From positions 1 through 64,000 of the forward strand of contig CALMZQ010000062.1 in NCBI GenBank assembly GCA_937870915.1: 64,000 nt of DNA. The letters are read 5' to 3'. The notes below the pieces were generated by a model. It was not told the origin of the DNA. It ran no database searches and was given only the letters and a program-made list of their open reading frames with translations. Below are positions 1 to 9,394 of the stretch, one piece after another. Numbering within the stretch: the first letter of the stretch is position 1; each line of letters starts with the position of its first letter. Position numbers and translations under genes: made by a program. This DNA is from an uncultured Ignavibacteria bacterium. GTDB taxonomy: Bacteria > Bacteroidota > Ignavibacteria > Kapaibacteriales > Kapaibacteriaceae.

Positions 1-2154
1 TTGAGCGTCATACATACGAATGCCTTCAACAGACGCCATGGTTGAGCTTACGTTTATACCACTCCAGGAATTGCCACCATTGGCTGACCGGGAGATTGTA
101 GCAACATTGTTGGCCAACCCACCAATGAGAATGGCACTCGTGCTTGTGGCTTCGAGAGCCGTTGCAACGAACGGAATCGCGGAATACCCACCTCCACCGG
201 TTTGTGTGCCACGGATTATTGCGCGTTGGCCAAACAGTGAGCCTGTGGCGTACAATGTTCCATCAGTTGTATAGTCGAATTGGTCCCAACTTGATGACGG
301 AACTTGGACGAGTGCGGAAAAGTCATTCGACGTCGGAAGTTCAACAGGAACAAAGATCGTTTCGAAGTTGATGTACGATCCGCTGGTAATTGTCAGGCCA
401 ACCTTGATGTTGGAACTGTACCATGGATACATCGAATCTAGTTGTAAATCGAAGGTCCCACTCACCTCACTATTTCTTGCTATTGCTCCCAGAGCGATCG
501 AAGCAGTGCCAAAATATCTGGCACGGGCATCATAAACGCGTGGGACAACAGTAACACTCTGTGCATCGGCCAAAACGTTTTTGATTTTGAAACTAATCGT
601 AGTGCGAGCAAAGGATGTGATCTTGCCGGTGGCTGAGCCACCTATGCTAAGACCCTTCATCATCAGACCGGGCATACGTTCGCCGCTTGTAAAGGTGGTG
701 TTCACCTTAACGGCACGCTCTGCATTCACTCTACCCCAATACATCGGCTTCGTATCGATGGTTACACCAACGAGAGGGTCAACGGTACCTCGGAGCTGTG
801 CCGCGATCATTTCCGGTGTCCAGTCCGGGTGAACGGCCTTTACCAGAGCCGCAACTCCTGATGTAAGTGGGCTGGAGAAGGACGTTCCTGTAAGTCCGCG
901 GTATTGATTGCCAGGGTAGGTGCTAAGAATGTTCTCGCCCGGAGCATAGACATCTACGTTCATACCGTAGTTGGAGAAGTTGGACACGCGATCGGAAACA
1001 GAACACGATCCAACACTCAGCACTCCATCGAGACTGGCCGGTGATTGAAGGTACTCGTCATTGTTCAATCCGTCGTTGCCGGAGGCTGCAATAACAAGCG
1101 AGCCTTTTGCCGTTGCATAGTCTATCACATCCTGAGCGTTGGCATCAATGCCGGGACCACCCCAGGAGCAGTTGATAACATGAGCTCCCAGATCCGCAGC
1201 GTATGCTATTGCGTTATAGCCCTGTAGGATGCCTCCAAAGCTTGGATTATCAGAGCCACACTTGATAGGAATGATCTTGCAATTGAAACCCGGACTGGCA
1301 ACACCCTTGGCGTTGTTGGTTACTGCGCCGGAACAGCCCCCTACCACAGTGCCGTGGGCCGTATTGTCGGTAATTGTGCCATTAACGCGGGGGTCATTAT
1401 CCGGACGGAGGATGCCATTCTGAGCATCTGCCGTGGAGATGTTGCCAACAAAGTCCCAACCGCGTACATCGTCGATATACCCATTTGAGTCATCGTCAAT
1501 ACCGTTACTTGGAATCTCCTTTGTGTTCATCCAAATATTCGCAGAAAGATCTTCGTGTTGCCAATCTGTTCCGGAATCGATGATAGCGATAACAACGGTG
1601 GCGGCTCCCTTGGTAACGTCCCAAGCCTTATCAACCTTCATCGAGCCCATCCACGGTTGCTGGCCATACCGCGTGTCGTTAGGAGCGTAGAAGAGTTTGT
1701 GCGTATAGAAAGGAATAGCGTACTCAACTTCCGGATCGTCCATAAGTCGGGCGCAGGCATCGAATGGATCGATCGCATCAGTATAGCGCACATAATAGAC
1801 ACGGTCGAGGCCGATCTCCCGGGCGAGCATGCCGTCGGCAACCTTGGTGTAGGCCGAATTCACTTCGGCTACACTCAAAGCTTCCAAAGACCGATTCACG
1901 GTACTGCCGGGAATGGTTGAGTGCTGTTTTGCAACCCCGTGTGCAATGCGGGTCTTGACGACAATGATGCCGGGCACATACGTTCCGGGTGAGGTGCGCC
2001 GGATGATTGCGTTCGATGCAGACCGTTCAACGCCATTCGGCAAAGAGACCTGAGCGCGCTTGATCAGGTATGCATCCTGGCCGGGTAGAAGTCCGGCTGA
2101 AAGGTGTAAGGTTGTCGCAACCGTGGCGAGCAAGAGGGAAAAGGCTATTCTCAT
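1..2154 (-). CDS. secreted subtilisin-like serine protease (S8), 3' part outside window
   Basis: The frame is open on the minus strand from ATG at 2154 to the window edge, so at least 718 residues are present and the C-terminus is missing. It begins with a hydrophobic signal peptide (MRIAFSLLLATVA...). All three subtilase catalytic motifs are in one frame: Asp193 in IIDSGTD, His267 in TAHGTVVGG and Ser425 in GTSFSSP. An Asn-containing oxyanion-type motif (AASGND) lies between His and Ser. Residues after about 450 look like beta-sandwich domains. In this lineage such proteases usually end in a T9SS sorting domain, which cannot be seen here. Expected role: extracellular or cell-surface proteolysis. 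It is divergent from the DUF2252 gene. The family call is firm; substrate is unknown. Confidence 0.9.
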   Translation of the reverse strand, partial: MRIAFSLLLATVATTLHLSAGLLPGQDAYLIKRAQVSLPNGVERSASNAIIRRTSPGTYVPGIIVVKTRIAHGVAKQHSTIPGSTVNRSLEALSVAEVNSAYTKVADGMLAREIGLDRVYYVRYTDAIDPFDACARLMDDPEVEYAIPFYTHKLFYAPNDTRYGQQPWMGSMKVDKAWDVTKGAATVVIAIIDSGTDWQHEDLSANIWMNTKEIPSNGIDDDSNGYIDDVRGWDFVGNISTADAQNGILRPDNDPRVNGTITDNTAHGTVVGGCSGAVTNNAKGVASPGFNCKIIPIKCGSDNPSFGGILQGYNAIAYAADLGAHVINCSWGGPGIDANAQDVIDYATAKGSLVIAASGNDGLNNDEYLQSPASLDGVLSVGSCSVSDRVSNFSNYGMNVDVYAPGENILSTYPGNQYRGLTGTSFSSPLTSGVAALVKAVHPDWTPEMIAAQLRGTVDPLVGVTIDTKPMYWGRVNAERAVKVNTTFTSGERMPGLMMKGLSIGGSATGKITSFARTTISFKIKNVLADAQSVTVVPRVYDARARYFGTASIALGAIARNSEVSGTFDLQLDSMYPWYSSNIKVGLTITSGSYINFETIFVPVELPTSNDFSALVQVPSSSWDQFDYTTDGTLYATGSLFGQRAIIRGTQTGGGGYSAIPFVATALEATSTSAILIGGLANNVATISRSANGGNSWSGINVSSTMASVEGIRMYDAQ

Positions 2155-2316
2155 GACACTTTTGGATTGTCGGTGATCACTGCAAGAGCGTTTGGGTAAC
2201 TCGCATGTTACTGAAAACCTCTGTTTTTCATGATGATGATTTCTGTCATAAGAATGTGTACCGGCTTTTTGTAGTGTTGTTCAGTTGCTTCCTTCTCAAG
2301 AATCGGCGAGGTTGGT

Positions 2317-3702
2317 ATGAAATTCGAAAAGGTCACTCGATTAGCCAGGCGTGAGCAAGGTAAGCTCCTACGGGACGTATGTAGTAGGCTCGATCATGGA
2401 ACGTGGAAGGCTAGATCGTCAAAGAACGACGTTATCAAGCTTCTTGAGGAATCGAACAAGGACCGGATTAAGGGGCTCATCCCCGTCCGTTATGGTAGAA
2501 TGTCGGAATCGCCATTCCATTTCTATCGAGGATCGGCCATCATCCAGGCCAGGGATCTCTTTGACGCCCCGTCACCGGGTATTATCGCTCAGGCATGCGG
2601 CGATTGCCACCTCAGCAACTTTGGAGGGTTCGCAACACCTGAGCGCTCTCTTGCTTTCGATATCAACGACTTTGATGAGACCTTCCCGGCTCCGTGGGAA
2701 TGGGACATGAAGCGTTTGGTGGCAAGTATTGTGGTTGCGGCACGGTACCTCGATCTCGGGGATGATACTGCGAGATCGGCCGTGCGGAAATGTGTGCGGT
2801 CATATCGCGAGCACATCGACGAATATGCCGAATGCTCAACGCTTGAGACGTGGTATGCGCGGATAACGATAGACGATATCGTAGAGTCCGTAAAGGGTGA
2901 CAAAGAGTTAATCGCTCGATTGAGCAAAAAGAAGGAGGAGGCTGGATCTCGCACTTCTGAATCAGTCTTTCCAAAACTCACAAAGGTTGTGGATGGGACT
3001 CCAAGGATCATTGATGACCCGCCCCTTATCTACCATTTTCAGGACCAAGTGAAGGATCTCGATAAATTGCGGGCGGAGATCATCACATCCTACAGAGCCT
3101 CGTTGATTTCAGACAGACGAGTGTTGTTTGATCGATATCAACCTGTTGATTCTGCGATCAAGGTTGTTGGAGTTGGGAGTGTTGGCACGCGTTGCTTTGT
3201 AACTCTCCTGCTTGCAGACAATGATGATCCACTCTTCCTGCAGATCAAGGAGGCCCGCAGGTCAGTCCTGGAAAAACCACAAGGCAAGAGTAAATACGCT
3301 CACCAAGGAGAGCGGATTGTGAGTGGCCAGAGGTTGATGCAGGCTGCGAGTGACATATTCATCGGGTGGACTTCCGACGACAAAGGCAGACACTATTATG
3401 TGCGTCAGTTGCGAGACCAGAAGGTGTCGGCCGAACTCGAGACGATGAAGAAAAAGACCCTTATTGCCTATGCCGGACTGTGTGGATGGGCTCTCTCCAG
3501 AGCACATGCTAAGGGGGGAGATGCCGCAACGATCGCCGGTTATGTGGGCAAGAGTGAGCGCCTCGATGATGGCATGGTAAATTATGCAATTGCCTATGCA
3601 GATCAGGTTGAACGTGACTTCGCAAGCTTTAAAAAGGCTATCAGATTGGGCAAACTTCACACAGACAGCAGTAACATGATGGGGCAACAATTCAACCTCT
3701 GA
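2317..3702 (+). CDS. DUF2252 family protein
   Basis: 461 residues. The sequence carries the family's typical blocks: an RYGRM...FHFYRG segment near residue 60, GDCHLSNFGGF near 95, FDINDFDE near 113 and WEWDMKRLVAS near 128, followed by a lysine/aspartate-rich C-terminal half. DUF2252 proteins are widespread in bacteria and distantly resemble aminoglycoside-phosphotransferase/kinase folds, but no reaction is established. There is no signal peptide or membrane segment, so it is expected in the cytoplasm. The gene stands alone between the divergent protease and the downstream lipoprotein, 180 nt away, so no operon partner helps assign a function. Confidence 0.85.
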   Translation: MKFEKVTRLARREQGKLLRDVCSRLDHGTWKARSSKNDVIKLLEESNKDRIKGLIPVRYGRMSESPFHFYRGSAIIQARDLFDAPSPGIIAQACGDCHLSNFGGFATPERSLAFDINDFDETFPAPWEWDMKRLVASIVVAARYLDLGDDTARSAVRKCVRSYREHIDEYAECSTLETWYARITIDDIVESVKGDKELIARLSKKKEEAGSRTSESVFPKLTKVVDGTPRIIDDPPLIYHFQDQVKDLDKLRAEIITSYRASLISDRRVLFDRYQPVDSAIKVVGVGSVGTRCFVTLLLADNDDPLFLQIKEARRSVLEKPQGKSKYAHQGERIVSGQRLMQAASDIFIGWTSDDKGRHYYVRQLRDQKVSAELETMKKKTLIAYAGLCGWALSRAHAKGGDAATIAGYVGKSERLDDGMVNYAIAYADQVERDFASFKKAIRLGKLHTDSSNMMGQQFNL

Positions 3703-3882
3703 AATATTTCCCCTTCATCCTGTAACCCAACCTCTGAACAGGGGTTTTTCCCACCAAAGCACGGGATCGCGAGCCACAAAAGGGAATACATGGTAGCGAT
3801 TAAACGTGCAGACGATTCCGGGGTCTCAGAGCCCCAACACACAGGGCAAAAAGAATTCTTATCATTTTTTGTGGAGTGAACT

Positions 3883-4593
3883 ATGAAAAAGCAAAATGTT
3901 TGGACGGCCTTGGCCGTTACGGCGTTTGCGGCCCTCTCTTTTGGTCTAACGGCCTGTAGTGAGAATGGCGTAACACCGGAAGACCCGATGGGCATGACGG
4001 CAACATCAACGTCATTCGACCTCAACGCATCACCGCTTGAGATCAATGATGCCACAATGGAAATGATGATGTCTGAGCGTCCGGATCCAAACAAGGGCAG
4101 ACCAGTTCGTAATCCGTTTATGGATTTCCTCCGTCGCCTCAACCTTACAGAACGCCAACAAGCGGCACTCGTTGAACTTCAAACAGCTCATCATGACTGT
4201 GTCTCTGCCGCTCTTGCAGAACTCCGCGCTGCCGAAAAAGCAATCATCGAAGCAGCTCGTGCTGAAGCCGAAGCCATCAAGCAACAGGTAGTAGACGGAA
4301 CACTCACACGTGACGAAGCTCGTACACAACTCCGGGCGATCAATCATCGAGTACGCGAAGCACTCAAGGCCCTTCCGGGTCGTGAAGAAGCTCGCGCCGC
4401 TATGAAGATCTGCGACGAGACATTCATCGCCGGTGTGAAGGAGATCCTAACGGAAGAACAACTCGCAAAGCTCGAGCGTTGGCTTGCATCCCGCAAGGGT
4501 GGTGGTCATAACCCCCCTCCTCCTCACGGCGGCGGACGTGGTGACCGTGGCGGCCATGGCGACAGCACCGGTACAGGTAGCGGTCGCGGTTGA
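3883..4593 (+). CDS. Spy/CpxP-like LTxxQ-motif lipoprotein
   Basis: 236 residues. The N-terminus is a lipoprotein signal with lipobox LTAC (Cys25), so the mature protein should be lipid-anchored in the periplasm or outer membrane. The middle is a long, charged alpha-helical region with two LTxxQ-type motifs (LTERQQAAL near residue 88 and LTEEQLAKL near 190), the hallmark of Spy/CpxP/CnrX-like periplasmic stress chaperones or metal sensors. The last 35 residues are a Gly/His/Pro-rich tail (HGGGRGDRGGHG), unusual for Spy and possibly metal-binding. No Cpx or metal-resistance genes are adjacent. A GC-rich hairpin (4624-4651) follows the gene. The family call is moderately sure; the exact role is unknown. 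Confidence 0.65.
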   Translation: MKKQNVWTALAVTAFAALSFGLTACSENGVTPEDPMGMTATSTSFDLNASPLEINDATMEMMMSERPDPNKGRPVRNPFMDFLRRLNLTERQQAALVELQTAHHDCVSAALAELRAAEKAIIEAARAEAEAIKQQVVDGTLTRDEARTQLRAINHRVREALKALPGREEARAAMKICDETFIAGVKEILTEEQLAKLERWLASRKGGGHNPPPPHGGGRGDRGGHGDSTGTGSGRG

Positions 4594-4623
4594 TCTCAAG
4601 AAGTACGTCAATGTACATTCAAT

Positions 4624-4651
4624 GCCCGTCGTCACATCTGTGGCGACGGGC
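4624..4651 (+). terminator. strong hairpin between the Spy-like gene and mlaE
   Basis: GCCCGTCG (4624-4631) pairs with CGACGGGC (4644-4651), and an inner CAC/GTG pairing closes the loop further. It sits 30 nt after the lipoprotein stop and 18 nt before the chosen mlaE start. There is no T-tract, so it may slow or attenuate rather than fully terminate transcription into mlaE. Confidence 0.5.
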
Positions 4652-4669
4652 ATCGTTGTAGATTGCAGG

Positions 4670-5452
4670 ATGTTCTCGACGTTCCTGGCCAGTGTAGGCC
4701 GCATCACCATGAGTATCCTCGCCGAGATCGGGCAGATCGTTCTGCTTGTCCTTGGCATCATTCGATACATTCCGCGCATCTTCAAGGACCGTGGACTTGT
4801 TCTCGAACAGATGAAGATCGTAGGCTCAGATTCGTTGCCACTCGTGATCCTCGTTGGATCTTTCACCGGCGCCATCGCTGCGCTCCAGGCAACCAATCTC
4901 TTCGCAAAATTTAACCTTATCGGTATTGCACGCCCCTTTATTGGAGGCTCCATCGCAACGGTGGTGTTTACCGAACTCACGCCCGTTCTCACGGCACTTG
5001 TTATTGCTGGTAGAGTAGGGGGCGCAATTGCCGCACAGATCGGAACCATGAAGGTATCGGAACAGATCGATGCACTAGACATGATGGCAATCGATAAGGA
5101 TCGTTACCTAGGCATGCCGCGAGTGATGGCCGCGATAACGATGATGCCTGTGTTGGCCGTGTTCTCAAGTGCGGTTGCTTTGTTCGGAGCATTTATCCTT
5201 ACCAGTTTCTTGTTTGATTTTAGTGCCGCTACGTTCTTTGTCTCCGTTCAGAACTTCTTTAACATAGGAGAAGTGGTCCGCGGACTTTTTAAGTCTCTTG
5301 TGTTTGGTGGATTCACAGCGCTTATCGGATGTCACGTAGGTTTTAACACCGAAGGTGGTGCCGAGGGCGTAGGTAAGGCCACGGTACGCGCCTTCACCAT
5401 CTCTGCTGCAGGCATACTTGTGATCGATGCGCTATTCGGCGTAGTTCTGTAA
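4670..5452 (+). CDS. mlaE: MlaE/YrbE-family ABC transporter permease (lipid transport)
   Basis: 260 residues from ATG 4670. The open frame extends upstream to 4484, but that part overlaps the preceding gene and a hairpin; the start at 4670 gives the usual MlaE length. There are five to six hydrophobic segments and the conserved core with ELTPVLTALVIAGRVGGAIAAQ followed by the MKVSEQIDAL(D)-type motif. MlaE is the inner-membrane permease of the MlaFEDB/Mce phospholipid-transport complex that maintains outer-membrane lipid asymmetry. The ATPase (MlaF) and MCE protein (MlaD) are not adjacent: the next gene is an asparagine-synthase-like protein. In Bacteroidota/Chlorobiota these partners often follow directly, so their absence here is slightly unusual. 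Confidence 0.88.
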   Translation: MFSTFLASVGRITMSILAEIGQIVLLVLGIIRYIPRIFKDRGLVLEQMKIVGSDSLPLVILVGSFTGAIAALQATNLFAKFNLIGIARPFIGGSIATVVFTELTPVLTALVIAGRVGGAIAAQIGTMKVSEQIDALDMMAIDKDRYLGMPRVMAAITMMPVLAVFSSAVALFGAFILTSFLFDFSAATFFVSVQNFFNIGEVVRGLFKSLVFGGFTALIGCHVGFNTEGGAEGVGKATVRAFTISAAGILVIDALFGVVL

Positions 5453-5470
5453 ACGTTAGGGCTACACCTC

Positions 5471-7027
5471 ATGAACGATGTTCATGGATATCGTGCCGGG
5501 CGCAGAGTAGACGCTGATCTTCATGATCGTCTGCGCACAACCGCAGGTGCGGTACATACGGCAACATCTGCTGTAGTGTGGAGCGGAAAAGCCCCTTATA
5601 GGCGACTTTTTTCCGCAACGATCATTGATGGCGTGGTTCGCTTGTCTGTGGATGCGTATGAGCAACGCCGCTTGTATTGGCGCTTGTTGGAGGATGAAGG
5701 GGGCATTGAATTTGCCTCTCGTATCGATCTGTTATCGCGGCAATCGGACACGCTGTGTCTTGAAGCATTGGCCTGTCAGTGGACTCTTTTTACAAGTGTT
5801 TCTAAGCGCACGTTGTTTAATGAGATTCAGCGGGTTCCTTCAGGGATGGAGCTCATGTACGATGGTGAGACTCTGAGATTTCAACCGCTTTCCACTCCTG
5901 TAACAACTCAAGATCCTGACTCGGCACTGCGTACGGCACTGCGCAACCTGGATTCCTCCAATGTTGTGCTCGGGCTCAGTGGCGGCTTTGACAGTAGGAC
6001 ATTAATGGCCGCGCTTCATGGTGCCAACGTACCATTCAGTGCCCATACGTATGGTACGCTGCAAATGCCAGACGTGCAGCGCGCTCGCGAGGTGTGTGGT
6101 CTCGACGGAGTGCCGGTGCGTATCAGTGAGCTCAACAATGAGGTGTGGAAACGAGATGATGTTCTTGCCTCTATCAAACAAACCGCTTGGCAAACGGAGG
6201 GATCGTATCCCGGGATACATGCCCTTGTGTTCGACAATGCCGCAGACCGTTTAGGTCAAGATTCCATATTAGTTGATGGGGCTTATGGAGCATTGTTGAG
6301 AGGGGGCTTCGGCAACGGACTTCTTGCGAGTTGCTATCGCGCTCTTTGCGATAGTAATGCCGTAGGTGTTGTTGATGCGATGCGCGTGCGTGATTTTTCG
6401 CTCCTTCACAGAGACATTCAACACGAGGCCGAATCACGTGTAGTGAATGCCCTGCAGCTGGCTTTAGAGGAAATGCCAGGGCTCAACCGAGGTAATTCCC
6501 GAGACTGGATAGACGAATTCTTCGTTCGATGGTACACCCGAGGATTCGCCGCGTCTCCTCAGGCCGTGTATGATGCTCGACTACGCTCGGCAATGACGTT
6601 TCTGGATGAGTCGGTTGTAACGTCTGTATTTTCTCGTGGCTCACGATTTCGGAGCAGTGGGCGCTGGTTCCGACGTTTGATCACAACTCATCGCCCCCTT
6701 TTGCAGTTGCGCCCAATGGTAGGAAAGAAGTGTGATGTACCATGGAGCTGTGCCGGACGCCCCCTGGCAACTGCTCTGTGGACAAAGTTCGCACGCCATT
6801 ATCCATCTCAGGAACACGGTAGTATAGAGCAAGTCTTCTATCCGCTCTTGCGGCCGGTGATTCTCGACCTTGTGGGTTCTTCGTCACATCCAATTTCCGA
6901 TGTGTGGGACCGAACGGCTATTGAACGCTTGGCAACGAAGACCACAGACTCTGAAGGTTCAGACGCCGATAGAGCGTCACTTCTGCTGTGGCTTGGACAT
7001 AGGATGATGTCCGATGACCTGGCCTAA
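5471..7027 (+). CDS. asparagine-synthase-like ATP-pyrophosphatase, no N-terminal Cys
   Basis: 518 residues. The PP-loop SGGFDSR (residues 170-176) marks an AsnB-type ATP-pyrophosphatase domain that adenylates a carboxylate and makes an amide. Upstream, the segment TLFNEIQRVPSGMEL (about 114-128) matches the end of the class II glutaminase domain of AsnB. The residue after Met is Asn, not the catalytic Cys, so glutamine hydrolysis looks lost, as in beta-lactam synthetases and lasso-peptide cyclases. It starts 18 nt after mlaE. No precursor peptide, protease or other biosynthetic partner is visible nearby. It could act in peptide, polysaccharide or small-molecule amidation; the substrate is unknown. 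Confidence 0.65.
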   Translation: MNDVHGYRAGRRVDADLHDRLRTTAGAVHTATSAVVWSGKAPYRRLFSATIIDGVVRLSVDAYEQRRLYWRLLEDEGGIEFASRIDLLSRQSDTLCLEALACQWTLFTSVSKRTLFNEIQRVPSGMELMYDGETLRFQPLSTPVTTQDPDSALRTALRNLDSSNVVLGLSGGFDSRTLMAALHGANVPFSAHTYGTLQMPDVQRAREVCGLDGVPVRISELNNEVWKRDDVLASIKQTAWQTEGSYPGIHALVFDNAADRLGQDSILVDGAYGALLRGGFGNGLLASCYRALCDSNAVGVVDAMRVRDFSLLHRDIQHEAESRVVNALQLALEEMPGLNRGNSRDWIDEFFVRWYTRGFAASPQAVYDARLRSAMTFLDESVVTSVFSRGSRFRSSGRWFRRLITTHRPLLQLRPMVGKKCDVPWSCAGRPLATALWTKFARHYPSQEHGSIEQVFYPLLRPVILDLVGSSSHPISDVWDRTAIERLATKTTDSEGSDADRASLLLWLGHRMMSDDLA

Positions 7028-7171
7028 CGAGTGCCCGACACCAATTTGAGATCGTCGCACGACCGTCAGCCTTGGTTGTAAGTGCATGTAATAATAGGCA
7101 GTTACGTAGCATTGACCTAAACTGACGCAATCCTCAGCTCATAAGTCCTATTTTCGCACCCCACACTTGTG

Positions 7172-7198
7172 TTAGCACTCCTACACGAAGAGTGCCAG
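7172..7198 (+). promoter_or_regulatory. CIRCE operator (HrcA binding site) of groESL
   Basis: TTAGCACTC, nine bases, then GAGTGCCAG. The left half is a perfect match to the CIRCE consensus TTAGCACTC-N9-GAGTGCTAA; the right half matches seven of nine. It lies 57 nt upstream of the groES start. CIRCE is bound by the repressor HrcA, so groESL should be heat-induced through GroEL-dependent loss of HrcA activity. Confidence 0.93.
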
Positions 7199-7255
7199 CT
7201 CATTCGTCATGTGCGCTCTAGTACAGTCTCACAATTCTATTCAGATGGAGGAACT

Positions 7256-7543
7256 ATGAATCTTACGCCATTGCACGACAGAGTGCTTGTTAAAGCCGCA
7301 GAGGCAGAAGAAGTAACCAAGGGCGGAATCATCATCCCGGATACAGCAAAAGAAAAGCCGATGCAGGGAGTGATCATTGCAGTTGGAACGGGCAAGCAAA
7401 CAGAAGAGGGCAAGGTAACGCCGCTTCAGGTGCAGGTAGGTGATAAGGTGCTGTACGGCAAATATGCCGGCACGGAGATCAGCGTTGAAGGCGACGACTT
7501 CCTCATCATGCGCGAAGCCGACATCTTTGCTGTGATTAAGTAA
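7256..7543 (+). CDS. groS: co-chaperonin GroES
   Basis: 95 residues from ATG 7256. A longer frame opens at 7169 inside the CIRCE operator, but ATG 7256 is preceded by GGAGG at the right distance and gives the normal family length. It has PLHDRVLVK at the N-terminus, the mobile-loop region [18 protein letters not shown] (about 18-35), and the [14 protein letters not shown] beta-barrel segment. GroES caps the GroEL ring in the cytoplasm during ATP-dependent protein folding. groEL follows 57 nt downstream and both sit behind the CIRCE operator. Confidence 0.98.
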   Translation: MNLTPLHDRVLVKAAEAEEVTKGGIIIPDTAKEKPMQGVIIAVGTGKQTEEGKVTPLQVQVGDKVLYGKYAGTEISVEGDDFLIMREADIFAVIK

Positions 7544-9232
<1,689 letters not shown>

Positions 9233-9288
9233 GAAATGACGTAATGACGTAATGACGAAGTGACGAAATGACAAAATGACAAAGTGAC
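9233..9288. repeat. tandem 8-nt array after groEL, 7 units (consensus GWARTGAC)
   Basis: Seven consecutive octamers (GAAATGAC, GTAATGAC twice, GAAGTGAC, GAAATGAC, AAAATGAC, AAAGTGAC) begin at the base immediately after the groEL stop codon. The same octamers occur three times at the end of the MFS gene near 55029. The array is outside any gene and is followed by GC-rich sequence (9289-9345) that resembles a short dispersed REP-type element. No coding function is visible. Confidence 0.85.
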
Positions 9289-9356
9289 GTCATCCCGAGC
9301 GGAGCCTGCCCTGCCGAAGGGAGGGTCGAGGGACAAGGAGTCATTCCGAAATCTAT

Positions 9357-9394
9357 AAGCCCGATGTTCAGATGAGCGTCGGGCTTTCTTTTTT
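9357..9394 (+). terminator. intrinsic terminator of groESL
   Basis: AAGCCCGA (9357-9364) pairs with TCGGGCTT (9379-9386), followed by TCTTTTTT. It serves groEL on the plus strand; the T-tract runs into the stop codon of the convergent minus-strand gene. The sequence is closely similar to the hairpin at 12183-12221. Confidence 0.85.

Noticed and set aside
9233-9288. Octamer array considered as a CRISPR array or attachment site
   Set aside because: Units are 8 nt without spacers, so this is not CRISPR; no integrase is near.
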